DNA from: Allomuricauda sp. ARW1Y1
Lineage (GTDB): Bacteria > Bacteroidota > Bacteroidia > Flavobacteriales > Flavobacteriaceae
Reading direction: 5' to 3'
DNA: 64,000 nucleotides
NCBI RefSeq assembly: GCF_013407935.1
Contig: NZ_JACBZU010000004.1
Span: 186,001 to 250,000, forward strand
The position numbers and the translations under genes were made by a program. Below, piece by piece: positions 33,511 through 43,148 of the stretch. Position 1 is the stretch's first letter. Each line of letters begins with the position of its first letter. The notes beneath the pieces are model-generated. The model did no database searches, was not told the DNA's origin, and saw nothing but the letters and a program-made list of their open reading frames with translations.

Positions 33511-34146
33511 CTAACCCTTGTACTTTTGGGGCAAGTACACCACTTTTTTGGTCTCGAAAAACTCCTCTTCAAAATATTCATTCAAATCAAATACTTGGAC
33601 GGTCTCATAACCTTTTAACTCTTCGGTAAGGTCGCCGCCCTTAAGGTAAAGTATGCCATTTTTTCGCTGGTGGGAGGAATCTTTTTTGATTTTTCCCTTG
33701 GTCCAGTGCACAAAGGTGGGCATAGCGGCCACCGCCCTGCTTACAATAAAATCGAACTGGCCCGGAATCTCCTCTACCCTGGAATGGTAGGTTTTCACAT
33801 TCTGCAATCCAAGTCCTTCAACGACCTCATCCACCACTTTGATTTTTTTTCCAATGGCGTCCACAAGGGTGAACTTCACGTTTGGAAATAGTATGGCCAG
33901 GGGAATACCGGGAAAGCCACCACCAGTGCCCACGTCCAAAATCTGGGAACCTTCGTTGAACGTTTGGATTTGGGCAATCCCAAGGGAATGAAGCACATGG
34001 CGCAGATAAAGCTCATCAATATCCTTTCTGGAAACCACATTTATTTTTTGGTTCCAATCCTTGTACAACGCTTCCAGTTTGGCGAACTGCTCTTGTTGTT
34101 CATTGTTGAGCGTCGTAAAATATTTAAAGACAAGTTCCGCTTTCAT
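33511..34146 (-). CDS. rsmG: 16S rRNA (guanine-N7) methyltransferase
   Basis: A 211-residue RsmG/GidB protein that methylates N7 of G527 in 16S rRNA using SAM. Family marks: LYKDWNQKINVVSRKDIDELYLRHVLHSL, the SAM motif ILDVGTGGGFPGIPLAI (about residues 66-82), LVDAIGKKIKV and the VSRAVA loop (about 131-136). The length is normal. A -7 promoter box lies 19 bp upstream of the start at 34146. Confidence 0.95.
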   Translation of the reverse strand: MKAELVFKYFTTLNNEQQEQFAKLEALYKDWNQKINVVSRKDIDELYLRHVLHSLGIAQIQTFNEGSQILDVGTGGGFPGIPLAILFPNVKFTLVDAIGKKIKVVDEVVEGLGLQNVKTYHSRVEEIPGQFDFIVSRAVAAMPTFVHWTKGKIKKDSSHQRKNGILYLKGGDLTEELKGYETVQVFDLNEYFEEEFFETKKVVYLPQKYKG

Positions 34147-34165
34147 CTACAACCATTATTTTTGA

Positions 34166-34173
34166 CAAAACTA
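34166..34173 (-). promoter_or_regulatory. -7 promoter box for rsmG
   Basis: On the minus strand reads TAGTTTTG, matching TAnnTTTG, 19 nt before the ATG at 34146. Confidence 0.5.
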
Positions 34174-34210
34174 ATACTTTTAACGACCTTAACACCGTTC
34201 TAACATAACC

Positions 34211-34244
34211 TTGTTAACCTAAAGAAGCATTTTAGTTACCTTTG
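34211..34244 (+). promoter_or_regulatory. promoter for the fatty acid desaturase gene
   Basis: TTG at 34211-34213, 23-nt spacer and TACCTTTG at 34237-34244, both elements of the Bacteroidota promoter, with 16 nt to the ATG at 34261. Confidence 0.55.
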
Positions 34245-34260
34245 TAAAAAATTTTTTTTT

Positions 34261-35364
34261 ATGAATACGAATACCATCCGGTTTTCACGAAAGGATTCCG
34301 CACAATTTTTCAGAACATTGAACAAAAGAGTGAACGAATACTTCAAAGAAAATAACCTCAAGAAAACCGGGAACTGGAAACTTCACTTGAAAACGATAGT
34401 GATGTTCGCCATTTTTTTGACCCCCTATTTTTTAATGTTGACCCTGGATTTACCCTTTTGGGGCTATTTGTTACTTTCCATAACCATGGGCGTGGGAATG
34501 GCCGGAGTGGGAATGAACGTGATGCACGATGGTAATCACGGAGCCTACTCCAACAAAAAATGGGTAAACAAGCTCATGGGCAGCAGCATTTACATTTTGG
34601 CCGGAAACGTCTACAACTGGCAAGTACAGCATAATGTGCTGCACCACACCTACACCAACATCCATGAACACGATGAGGACATGGAAGCAGGAAGGATCTT
34701 AAGGTTCTCCAAGCATGCCGAATGGAGAAAGCACCACAAATTTCAACACTACTATTCCATTTTGCTTTATGGTCTATTGACCTTTAACTGGGCAATCACC
34801 ACAGATTTCCAACAGATGTACCGTTACATGAAACGGAAATTGAGCTATGGTAAACTGCCCAATCCAGTCATCAACTGGAGTACTTTGGTCATAACAAAAG
34901 TGATTTACATAACCATTTGGATCGTGCTACCATTGATTTTTGTAGACATTGCCTGGTGGCAGGTACTTCTTGGATTCTTTATCATGCACTATGTGGCAGG
35001 AGTTATCCTAAGCGTTGTTTTCCAATTGGCACACATTGTGGATCATGCGGACACACCGCTTCCCGATGAAGCCGGAAACATGAAAAACACTTGGGCCATC
35101 CACCAATTGTTTACCACCGTGAATTTTGGCACCAAAAACCGTATCGTAAACTGGTTTACCGGCGGATTGAACCATCAGGTGGAGCATCACATCTTCCCGA
35201 ACATCAGCCACATCCATTACACAAATATTTCCAAAATTGTGAAACAAACGGCACGGGAATTCAATTTGCCATACCACGAGTACAAAACTACCAGAAAAGC
35301 TATAATTTCGCACTTCAAACATCTGAAGGAGCTGGGCAAAAATCCAGCCGTTCAGTACCAGTAA
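34261..35364 (+). CDS. acyl-CoA/acyl-lipid fatty acid desaturase
   Basis: A 367-residue membrane-bound di-iron desaturase. The three histidine boxes are complete: HDGNH (89-93), HNVLHH (124-129, HxxxHH) and HQVEHH (305-310, the QxxHH type found in front-end and delta-6-like acyl desaturases). Several membrane spans surround them (VMFAIFLTPYFLMLTL, LLLSITMGVGMAGVG). The enzyme introduces a cis double bond into a membrane acyl chain and probably tunes fluidity. The position of the bond cannot be told from the sequence. The aminotransferase gene starts 12 bp later. Confidence 0.92.
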   Translation: MNTNTIRFSRKDSAQFFRTLNKRVNEYFKENNLKKTGNWKLHLKTIVMFAIFLTPYFLMLTLDLPFWGYLLLSITMGVGMAGVGMNVMHDGNHGAYSNKKWVNKLMGSSIYILAGNVYNWQVQHNVLHHTYTNIHEHDEDMEAGRILRFSKHAEWRKHHKFQHYYSILLYGLLTFNWAITTDFQQMYRYMKRKLSYGKLPNPVINWSTLVITKVIYITIWIVLPLIFVDIAWWQVLLGFFIMHYVAGVILSVVFQLAHIVDHADTPLPDEAGNMKNTWAIHQLFTTVNFGTKNRIVNWFTGGLNHQVEHHIFPNISHIHYTNISKIVKQTAREFNLPYHEYKTTRKAIISHFKHLKELGKNPAVQYQ

Positions 35365-35376
35365 AAAGAAGCACTA

Positions 35377-36564
35377 ATGAGCAACCATCTATCTGACAGG
35401 ATCAAGAACATGTCCACGTCAGCAACTTTGGCCATGGCCGCCAAAGCACGGGAATTACGAAATGAAGGAAAGGATATTATCGGCTTGAGCTTGGGGGAAC
35501 CCGATTTCAACATTCCCGATTTTATCAAGGATGCCGCCAAACAGGCCATCGACGAGAATTATAGCAGCTACACACCAGTAGATGGATATGCGGAGCTAAA
35601 GACCGCCATTTCCAATAAGTTCAAAAGAGATAATAATCTTGATTATAAGCCTAACCAAATCGTGGTTTCCACAGGAGCAAAGCAATCGCTGTTCAATGTG
35701 GCCATGGTGGTTCTGAATCCAGGGGACGAGGTGATATTGCCTGCACCCTACTGGGTAAGCTATAGCGATATCGTAAAATTGGCCGAAGGCGTTCCAGTGG
35801 AAGTCCTTACCCAAATCGATACCGATTTTAAAATGACGCCCGAGCAATTGGAAGCGGCCATCACCCCCAAAACAAAAATGCTCTGGTTCAGCTCGCCCTG
35901 CAACCCCAGCGGCTCAGTGTACAGCAAGGAAGAATTGGAAGGTTTGGCCGAGGTACTTAAAAAGTATCCAAACATTTATGTGGTCTCCGACGAAATTTAC
36001 GAACACATCAATTTTGCTGGCGGACACGTAAGCATAGCCGGGATTGATGGCATGTATGACAGAACGGTGACCGTGAACGGCGTATCCAAAGCCTTTGCCA
36101 TGACGGGCTGGAGGATCGGGTACATTGGAGCTCCCGAATGGATTGCCAAAGGATGTACCAAATTACAGGGACAAGTGACCAGTGGCGCAAATGCCATTGC
36201 CCAACGTGCAGTTATCACAGCATTGGAAGCTCCGGTAAGCAAAATCAAATACATGATTGACAAGTTCCATGAAAGAAGGGACCTTGTGCTTCAGCTCTTG
36301 GGAGAAATTGATGGGTTCAACCTAAACGTGCCAGAAGGAGCATTTTATGTATTCCCAGATATTTCCGCATTCTTTGGAAAAAGCTTGAACGGTGTTGATA
36401 TCAACAATGCCTCGGATTTTTCGCTCTATTTGTTGGAACACGCCAATGTGGCCACCGTTACAGGTGAGGCGTTCGGAAATCCAAATTGCATCCGTATTTC
36501 CTACGCAGCATCAGAAAATGAATTGAAAGAAGCCATTAAGCGTATCAAAGACGCCTTGAGCTAA
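35377..36564 (+). CDS. PLP-dependent class I/II aminotransferase, aspartate type
   Basis: A 395-residue fold-type I aminotransferase closest to the prokaryotic aspartate aminotransferase subgroup (AspB/AspC type Ib). PLP lysine K238 lies in NGVSKAFAMTGWRIGY; other marks are LSLGEPDFNIPD, STGAKQSLFN, APYWVSY and the SPCNPSG loop. It most likely exchanges amino groups between aspartate/glutamate and 2-oxoacids. It follows the desaturase gene by 12 bp, so the two share a transcript though no common pathway is evident. A terminator follows. Confidence 0.9.
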   Translation: MSNHLSDRIKNMSTSATLAMAAKARELRNEGKDIIGLSLGEPDFNIPDFIKDAAKQAIDENYSSYTPVDGYAELKTAISNKFKRDNNLDYKPNQIVVSTGAKQSLFNVAMVVLNPGDEVILPAPYWVSYSDIVKLAEGVPVEVLTQIDTDFKMTPEQLEAAITPKTKMLWFSSPCNPSGSVYSKEELEGLAEVLKKYPNIYVVSDEIYEHINFAGGHVSIAGIDGMYDRTVTVNGVSKAFAMTGWRIGYIGAPEWIAKGCTKLQGQVTSGANAIAQRAVITALEAPVSKIKYMIDKFHERRDLVLQLLGEIDGFNLNVPEGAFYVFPDISAFFGKSLNGVDINNASDFSLYLLEHANVATVTGEAFGNPNCIRISYAASENELKEAIKRIKDALS

Positions 36565-36590
36565 TTGAGAATATAAATACCAATTAAAGG

Positions 36591-36618
36591 ACCTTAGCTT
36601 TGGCTAGGGTTTTTTTTT
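36591..36618 (+). terminator. intrinsic terminator after the aminotransferase gene
   Basis: ACCTTAGC pairs with GCTAGGGT (one T-G pair) around TTTG, followed by eight T. Confidence 0.75.
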
Positions 36619-36778
36619 GGATACAATTCAGACCATAATTTCTACTGCATATCCTTAAAATAAAACGATTGGGTTTTTATTATGATTCCTTCTCCTTGAC
36701 CTTTGCTATATTTACTCTGAACAGGGATGTTCCCCAAATAACCGTGTCACTTAACTCATAGGTTTAGTATCAACTGCT

Positions 36779-39250
36779 ATGTACCATAAAATTATACTTT
36801 CATTGTTTTTGATGCTGATGAGCATCGACTGCGGAGCACAAGTCTTTGGAAAGGTTACCAACTCGGAACAAGAGCCTCTTCCCTTTGTCAATATCTATAT
36901 CGAAGGTACTCTTAATGGAACCACTACCAATGATGCCGGAACGTATCAATTGCCTTTCTCTTCCGGTCAAGAGCAAACCATCGTTTTTAAATACTTGGGC
37001 TACAAGACAGAAAAGAGAACCCTAGCAGCCAATCAGAACAGCGTTGAATTGAACATGGTACTCCAAGAGGAGAGTGTACAATTGAGCGGGATTGAAGTGA
37101 ATGCCAAAGAAAATCCCGCCAATTACATCATTCAAAAAGCCATTGAAAAAAGAGCTGACATTAAAGAACAGTTGGCCAACTATACCGCAAGTTTCTATTC
37201 CAAAGGATTGATCCGCATCGAGGGTGCTCCCGAACGAATCCTAGGTCAGGATTTGGGAGATTTTGGAGGAGGACTGGATTCTACACGAACGGGTATCGTA
37301 TATCTTTCCGAAACTGTTTCCAATATTGCAAAAAAAGACAAAGATTTTACCGAGACCATTGTAGCCTCCAAGGTGGCAGGAGACGACAATGGATTTAGTT
37401 TCAACGCGGCCTCCGATGTTGATTTCTCCCTATACGACAACTCCTTTTCACTCGGAGGTGCCACCCAGTTGGTATCTCCCATAGCTGAAAATGCCTTTAA
37501 TTACTACAACTATGAGTTGGTAGGCACCTTTTATGATGATGGAAATATCCTGATCAACCAAATCGAAATCACACCAAAGCGGGAGCAGGACAAGACCTTT
37601 AGTGGTACCATCTACATTGTTGAAAACGACTGGTCCATTTACGCTGCCGACCTTCAAACTACTGGACAGCAAGCGCAGATTATTCCTGTGGATACTTTTT
37701 TTCTGAAACAACGTTTCAATTACTCCCCAAAACAAAAGTTATGGCTCAAAGTATTGCAAAGTCTGGATTTTAAATACTCCATTTTGGGTTTTAAAGGTGA
37801 TGGTCGATTTACAGCAGCCTATAAGGATTATGACCTTGAGCCCAATTTGACCAAATCAGACTTTACCAATAAAATCTTGGATTTTGAGGAAAACGCCAAT
37901 AAAAAAGACTCACTATACTGGTCAAGTCTACGCCCTGTTCCATTGACACAGGAGGAAAAAAAGGATTATCTCAAAAAGGATAGCATTCAAGTTATCCGGA
38001 AATCCGAACAATATTTGGATTCGATAGATGCGAAGGGCAATCGATTTAAATGGTCAAACCTATTTTTGGGCTATACCTACAGCGATACCTTCAATGAAAC
38101 CTATTATGTGGCGGGGTCACCAATTCAGAATCTGTCCTTCAACACGGTGCAAGGATGGCATGGCTCGCTAACGCTGGATTATATAAAATTAAATGAGGAA
38201 AAAGGCAGCCGATTTAGCCTTGGCGGAGCCCTTAATTATGGGCAGTCCGACAAACGTTTAAGGCCCACTTTTTCCATGTCGTACCGTTTCAATAAGTTCT
38301 CCAGGCCCTATCTAAGGTTCAGGGCGGGCACAGAGGCGGTTCAGTTCAATGGAGAAGAGCCCATCACTCCGATAGGCAACACCATTGCCACACTTTTCTT
38401 TGAAAATAACTTCGCCAAATTCTACGACCGTACCTTTACGGAGGTCTTCCATTCCATAGAGTTGACCAATGGGATTCGAGGAAATATATTGGTTGCCTAC
38501 GAAGACCGCAAGCCGCTCTTCAATACTGTATCGAGCACCCCATTTAGTTCCAACCTTGCTGATTTTTCGTCCAACAACCCTCTGGACCCCACCGACACCA
38601 ATAATGCTGGCATTGTGGACCATACCTTGGTGCGGATGGATTTGGGGTTCCGTATCAGGTTTGGCCAAAAGTACCTGAGCTATCCCAACGAAAAAGTCAA
38701 TATCCCCAACGAACGGTATCCGACGCTCACGCTGGGCTATGAAAACGGTTTTTTGTCCAACAACAGCGACAACCACTTCCACCAGTTCAAAGCCGGCTTG
38801 TTCCAAGCCTTTAACATTGCCGATAAGGGACGTTTTGCCTACAATTTTAGAGTAGGCAGCTTTTTGAATGCCGACAATATTTCATTTGTGGATTATCAAC
38901 ATTTCAATGGCAACGAATCCCACGTCACCGTAAGAAGCTATATGGATTCCTTTTTTCTACTGCCCTATTACAACTTAAGCACCAATCAAAGCTATTTTGA
39001 AGGGCATGTTGAGCATAATTTCAAGGGTTGGTTCATGAACAAACTACCCCTATTGCGCAAACTGAATGCCCATTTAATTTTTTCAGGCAAGCTATTGGCC
39101 ACCGAAGGAAATACGCCCTACACTGAGTTTGGCATTGCATTGGGAAATTTAGGCATTAAAAAATTCCGGTTTTTACGTGTAGGATATGCCCAAAGCTATT
39201 TTAACGGCAAGGTGGAAAGGGGCCTCAACATAGGGCTGACCTTTCCGTAG
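36779..39250 (+). CDS. DUF5686 outer-membrane protein with carboxypeptidase-like domain
   Basis: An 823-residue exported protein: signal peptide (MYHKIILSLFLMLMSIDCGAQ), a CarboxypepD_reg-like domain (about residues 22-105; FGKVTNSEQEPLPFVNIYIE, then TTNDAGTYQLPF), then the long DUF5686 region with a periplasmic part (NPANYIIQKAIEKRADIKEQ) and a C-terminal run of amphipathic strands ending in VERGLNIGLTF, consistent with a beta-barrel. The family is widespread in Bacteroidota and lacks a proven function; transport or assembly at the outer membrane is the usual guess. It is monocistronic. Confidence 0.87.
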   Translation: MYHKIILSLFLMLMSIDCGAQVFGKVTNSEQEPLPFVNIYIEGTLNGTTTNDAGTYQLPFSSGQEQTIVFKYLGYKTEKRTLAANQNSVELNMVLQEESVQLSGIEVNAKENPANYIIQKAIEKRADIKEQLANYTASFYSKGLIRIEGAPERILGQDLGDFGGGLDSTRTGIVYLSETVSNIAKKDKDFTETIVASKVAGDDNGFSFNAASDVDFSLYDNSFSLGGATQLVSPIAENAFNYYNYELVGTFYDDGNILINQIEITPKREQDKTFSGTIYIVENDWSIYAADLQTTGQQAQIIPVDTFFLKQRFNYSPKQKLWLKVLQSLDFKYSILGFKGDGRFTAAYKDYDLEPNLTKSDFTNKILDFEENANKKDSLYWSSLRPVPLTQEEKKDYLKKDSIQVIRKSEQYLDSIDAKGNRFKWSNLFLGYTYSDTFNETYYVAGSPIQNLSFNTVQGWHGSLTLDYIKLNEEKGSRFSLGGALNYGQSDKRLRPTFSMSYRFNKFSRPYLRFRAGTEAVQFNGEEPITPIGNTIATLFFENNFAKFYDRTFTEVFHSIELTNGIRGNILVAYEDRKPLFNTVSSTPFSSNLADFSSNNPLDPTDTNNAGIVDHTLVRMDLGFRIRFGQKYLSYPNEKVNIPNERYPTLTLGYENGFLSNNSDNHFHQFKAGLFQAFNIADKGRFAYNFRVGSFLNADNISFVDYQHFNGNESHVTVRSYMDSFFLLPYYNLSTNQSYFEGHVEHNFKGWFMNKLPLLRKLNAHLIFSGKLLATEGNTPYTEFGIALGNLGIKKFRFLRVGYAQSYFNGKVERGLNIGLTFP

Positions 39251-39380
39251 TGGGTAAATTCTTCCCCGAATTTCAACTTTGATACATTGACTTGTGGTTC
39301 AATGCCATCCGTTGTTATCCTTTTTGATTAACACAGTGCATCAAATTAAAAACGATTGTTTTTGAAAGGGTTCGATGAAC

Positions 39381-40871
39381 TTAGGTCTTTTTCCAGAAAT
39401 AAGGGGTTAGGACAATCAGCACCGTAAAGAGTTCCAATCGGCCCAAGAGCATTAAGAAGCCACACCACCATTTTCCAGCTGCCGGAAGACTGTTATAGTT
39501 GCTCACCGGGTTCAAGCTACCCAAAGCAGGACCTACATTACCCAGGGAGGAGGCAGAACCACCCACGGCAGAAACAAAGTCCAATCCCAGAAAACCAAGC
39601 ACCAACGACCCGATAATAAACAGCAACATATAGAGTACGAAAAAGGCGATTACATTATAGACAATATGCTCTGTTACCGTCTTTTGATTGTATCGAACAG
39701 GAATCACGGCGTTGGGATGGAGGGTACGCTTAAACTCCAAAATTCCATTTTTAATGATGAGCAAGTGGCGCATCACCTTGATTCCCCCTGCCGTGGAGCC
39801 CGCAGACCCTCCGAGGAACATCAAACCGAAAAAGAAAACCGTTAAAAAAGGGGTCCACGAGGTAAAATCTGCCGAGACAAAACCCGTGGTGGTAATAACC
39901 GCTATCACTTGAAAAAGACTATGCCTAAAGGCACTTTCGGCTTCACCAAAAATCATGGGGTGAAAATCGGAAACCGGAACATCTGCTTTGAAGTAAACGC
40001 CCAAAGCAACAATCAGTGTAAATATCACGATAAACCCAAAATAATATTTGAATTCCTCATCCCTTAAAATACGCTGTCCGCGACCCGTGAGCGCAAAATA
40101 ACTAAGTACAAAATTACTTCCTGCCAAAAACATAAACAGAATAACGATATACTGAATCAAGGGTTGGTCGTTCCAATAGGCCAAACTGGCATTTTTGGTA
40201 GAAAAACCTCCGGTGGACATGGTTGCCAAGGCATGGTTGATGGCATCAAAAAAGGACATTCCCGCAAATTTGAGCAATAAACTTTCCAATACGGTGTAAC
40301 CAAAATAAATCAGCCACAGACGCTTTGCGGTATCGGTAATCCTAGGGTGGAGCTTGTCACCGCCCGGACCAGGCGCTTCAGCGGCAAACAACTGCATTCC
40401 TCCAATACCGAGCAACGGCAATATGGCAATGGCCAGAACGATGATCCCCATTCCCCCGATCCAGTGCGTAAGGCTTCGCCAGAGCAAGATGCCTTCGGGC
40501 AGGGCCTCAATATCATCCAGAATAGAAGCTCCCGTTGTGGTATAGCCCGACATGGTCTCAAAAAAAGCGTCGGTAATGGAAGGTATGGCCCCGGAAAATA
40601 GGTAGGGCAGGGTTCCCGATATAGACATGATGATCCATCCGAAGGTCACAACAATGTACCCTTCCTTCCTTTTGACCTCTTTTTTATGACCACGGGTGTA
40701 GAACATGGCCATGATTCCAAAAAGCATGGTAACAATGGCGGCAAGCATAATATCCATGGTAACGCCGTCTTTGTAGATACCGCTCGTCAAGGCTGCCAAA
40801 AGCATAAAGGAACCATTGCAAAGCAGCAATAGCCCCATAATATGGATAATGATCTGTGTATTGAGCTTCAT
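39381..40871 (-). CDS. trkH: TrkH family potassium uptake protein
   Basis: A 496-residue membrane channel subunit with four repeated membrane-pore-membrane units. Pore motifs are visible (SGYTTTGAS, MSTGGFSTKN, AVITTTGFVSADF and the final SSLGNVGPALG). It imports K+ with regulation by the nucleotide-binding TrkA, encoded directly upstream with a 1-bp overlap at 40871. Together they make a complete Trk/Ktr-type system for K+ balance, which matters in sea water. Confidence 0.95.
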   Translation of the reverse strand: MKLNTQIIIHIMGLLLLCNGSFMLLAALTSGIYKDGVTMDIMLAAIVTMLFGIMAMFYTRGHKKEVKRKEGYIVVTFGWIIMSISGTLPYLFSGAIPSITDAFFETMSGYTTTGASILDDIEALPEGILLWRSLTHWIGGMGIIVLAIAILPLLGIGGMQLFAAEAPGPGGDKLHPRITDTAKRLWLIYFGYTVLESLLLKFAGMSFFDAINHALATMSTGGFSTKNASLAYWNDQPLIQYIVILFMFLAGSNFVLSYFALTGRGQRILRDEEFKYYFGFIVIFTLIVALGVYFKADVPVSDFHPMIFGEAESAFRHSLFQVIAVITTTGFVSADFTSWTPFLTVFFFGLMFLGGSAGSTAGGIKVMRHLLIIKNGILEFKRTLHPNAVIPVRYNQKTVTEHIVYNVIAFFVLYMLLFIIGSLVLGFLGLDFVSAVGGSASSLGNVGPALGSLNPVSNYNSLPAAGKWWCGFLMLLGRLELFTVLIVLTPYFWKKT

Positions 40872-42220
40872 TAGAGGAACAGCTTTTCTATCCGTGGAAT
40901 GGCTTTGGGCAAGCAGCAGACCACAACCTTGTCCCCTTCCATGATCCTAAAATCACCAAGGGCAATTATCCCTTCTCCATTTCTGATAACCCCACCTATA
41001 CTGGCCTCTCTGGGAAAATTCAACTCTCGGATAATCTCTCCGTTCACCAAGGAGGTAGCTTTCACCTCAAACTCCAAAATCTCGGCATTTAAATTGTTCA
41101 ACCGGGTCAAGGCCAATACCTCGCCCTTACGGATGTATCTGAAAATACTATTGGCGGCAAGGAGCTTTTTATTGATCAAGGTGTCAACTCCAATAGAGTG
41201 GGACAACTGAAAGTAATCCATATTTTCCACCAAGGCGATGGTCTTCTTGATCTTTTTGTTCTTGGCCACCAAGCAGGACATAATATTGGTTTCGGAGTTC
41301 CCCGTTACCGCAATAAAGGCATCCATGGATTCGAGGTTCTCCTCTTCCAGGAGTTCCACGTTCCGTCCGTCTCCGTTTATAACCAAGGCATGCGGTAGTT
41401 CGTCGGCAATATCAAAGGCCTTTTCCTTGTTCTTTTCAATCAATTTTACGTTGAATCTTTTGTTGCAAAGGTCGCGTGCCGTTTTAAAACCAACTTTGCT
41501 TCCTCCCAAGATCATCACATTTTTGATGTCCTGTTTTTGCATCCCTGAAAGTTTGTACAACTCCTCTACCCCTTTGTCAGAAGTAATAAAATACACCTGA
41601 TCGCCTTCTTTGAAGACGGTATCACCCCGCGGGATCAAAGTGAATTGGGTACCCGTACGCTGCAAGGCGATGGGCATAAAATTGAGTTCCGGGAAAATTC
41701 GTGCGGCTTCCTTGACCATTTTACCAACAAAAGGCGCGGTTTTGGGCAGAATTACCCCAAACATGGTCAACAGACCTTCTTCGAATTGGTAGGTATCGTT
41801 AAAAGCGGACTGATTGAGCATCAACTGGATTTCCATGGCGGCAAGTCGCTCGGGAGAAATCAGTTCATCGATGCCCAGCTGCTCAAACTTGATCAGTTCC
41901 CGGTTGTCCATAAACTCGGTATTGGATATACGCGCCATGGTCCGCTTACAACCCAACTGCTTCGCAAGAACACACAAGGTCAAATTGGTGGTCTCCGATG
42001 CCGTAACCCCGATCACAAGGTCCGAACCGTCCACTTGGGCATCCTGCAAAACCTGGATAGAGGTCGCATCGCCGCGAAGCACCCGAATGTCCAAATGGTT
42101 ATCCGCATAGGACAGTCGTTCCTTATCGGTATCGATCAGGGTAATTTCCTGCGCTTCGTAAGACATTAATTTTGCCAAATGAAATCCCACTTCACCAGCA
42201 CCTGCAATAATGATTCTCAT
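40871..42220 (-). CDS. trkA: Trk potassium system regulator TrkA
   Basis: A 449-residue peripheral protein with two RCK halves. Each begins with a Rossmann NAD-binding motif: GAGEVGFHLA at residues 6-15 and GGSKVGFKTA near 240. Each also has a TrkA_C domain (LTMFGVILPKTAPFVG and LEFEVKATSLVNGEII). TrkA senses NAD(H)/ATP and gates TrkH. The stop overlaps the trkH start by one base, so translation is coupled. Confidence 0.95.
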   Translation of the reverse strand: MRIIIAGAGEVGFHLAKLMSYEAQEITLIDTDKERLSYADNHLDIRVLRGDATSIQVLQDAQVDGSDLVIGVTASETTNLTLCVLAKQLGCKRTMARISNTEFMDNRELIKFEQLGIDELISPERLAAMEIQLMLNQSAFNDTYQFEEGLLTMFGVILPKTAPFVGKMVKEAARIFPELNFMPIALQRTGTQFTLIPRGDTVFKEGDQVYFITSDKGVEELYKLSGMQKQDIKNVMILGGSKVGFKTARDLCNKRFNVKLIEKNKEKAFDIADELPHALVINGDGRNVELLEEENLESMDAFIAVTGNSETNIMSCLVAKNKKIKKTIALVENMDYFQLSHSIGVDTLINKKLLAANSIFRYIRKGEVLALTRLNNLNAEILEFEVKATSLVNGEIIRELNFPREASIGGVIRNGEGIIALGDFRIMEGDKVVVCCLPKAIPRIEKLFL

Positions 42221-42364
42221 GGATTAGAATAGGATGTGTTCTTAAATAAGTTCAATTTGCACCATACAACTTGTGCAAGGATTGGTACGCCCAACGTAAA
42301 GTCCATACTTTTAAACAACTACGGGAAAATAAATTCCGTCAGGGGGCAAAATTACACAAATATT

Positions 42365-42399
42365 TTTGTCTTCATCCCCTAACCTAAGTTGTATATTTG
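42365..42399 (+). promoter_or_regulatory. promoter for menG-porT
   Basis: TTTG at 42365-42368, 23-nt spacer, TATATTTG at 42392-42399, then 16 nt to the menG ATG at 42416. Confidence 0.5.
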
Positions 42400-42415
42400 C
42401 GATCAAATTGAAGTA

Positions 42416-43144
42416 ATGTCGAAAAAGGTAACCCCGTACAAAGAATCGGAGCTTGGTAAAAAAGAGCAGGTAAGGCAAATGTTCGATAATATTTCGGGAA
42501 GCTACGATGGTCTGAACCGCGTAATTTCCTTTGGAACAGATGTTAAATGGCGTAAGCGCATCGTGGCCTTTTTAAAGGATAAATCCCCCAACTCCATCTT
42601 GGATATCGCAACGGGCACCGGGGACCTGGCCATTGCCATGGCCAAAACAGGGGCCGAAAAAATTGTGGGCCTCGACCTATCCCCCGGGATGTTGGAAGTA
42701 GGAAAACACAAAGTGGCCCATAAAAAACTGGACAGCACCATTGAAATGGTGGTGGGCGATAGCGAGAACCTGCCTTTTGAGGACAACTCCTTTGACGCCA
42801 TTACCGTTGCCTTTGGGGTACGTAATTTCGAGGACCTGGAAAAAGGACTGGAAGAGATTTACAGGGTACTCAAGCCAAAAGGACATTTTGTGGTATTGGA
42901 AACCTCCGTTCCCACAAAAACTCCATTTAAACAAGGATACAACATCTACACCAAACATATTATGCCCTCCATTGGCAAACTATTCTCCAAGGACAGATCG
43001 GCCTACACCTATTTGAGCGAATCGGCGTCTGTTTTTCCACATGGGGAGGCTTTCAACAATATTTTGAGGAAAATTGGGTTTATAGGAGTAGAGAACAAAC
43101 CACAGACAATGGGTGTAGCATCCATTTATGTTGCTTCAAAATAG
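42416..43144 (+). CDS. menG: demethylmenaquinone methyltransferase
   Basis: A 242-residue UbiE/MenG enzyme that performs the last C-methylation in menaquinone synthesis (Bacteroidota respire with menaquinone). Marks: VRQMFDNISGSYDGLNRVISFGTDVKWRK, SAM motif LDIATGTGDLAIAMA (about residues 60-74), FDAITVAFGVRNFEDLEKGL and VFPHGEAFNNIL. The start at ATG 42416 is preferred to an earlier TTG that overlaps the promoter box. It is followed 4 bp later by porT, a known pairing in flavobacteria. Confidence 0.94.
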   Translation: MSKKVTPYKESELGKKEQVRQMFDNISGSYDGLNRVISFGTDVKWRKRIVAFLKDKSPNSILDIATGTGDLAIAMAKTGAEKIVGLDLSPGMLEVGKHKVAHKKLDSTIEMVVGDSENLPFEDNSFDAITVAFGVRNFEDLEKGLEEIYRVLKPKGHFVVLETSVPTKTPFKQGYNIYTKHIMPSIGKLFSKDRSAYTYLSESASVFPHGEAFNNILRKIGFIGVENKPQTMGVASIYVASK

Positions 43145-43148
43145 ATTG

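Noticed and set aside
38312..38806. 164-codon frame on the minus strand within the DUF5686 gene
   Set aside because: It lies wholly inside a well-supported gene, has no recognisable domain, and is best explained as a shadow frame.
42389..42415. Earlier TTG start of menG
   Set aside because: It overlaps the -7 promoter box and adds nine residues unlike the family.
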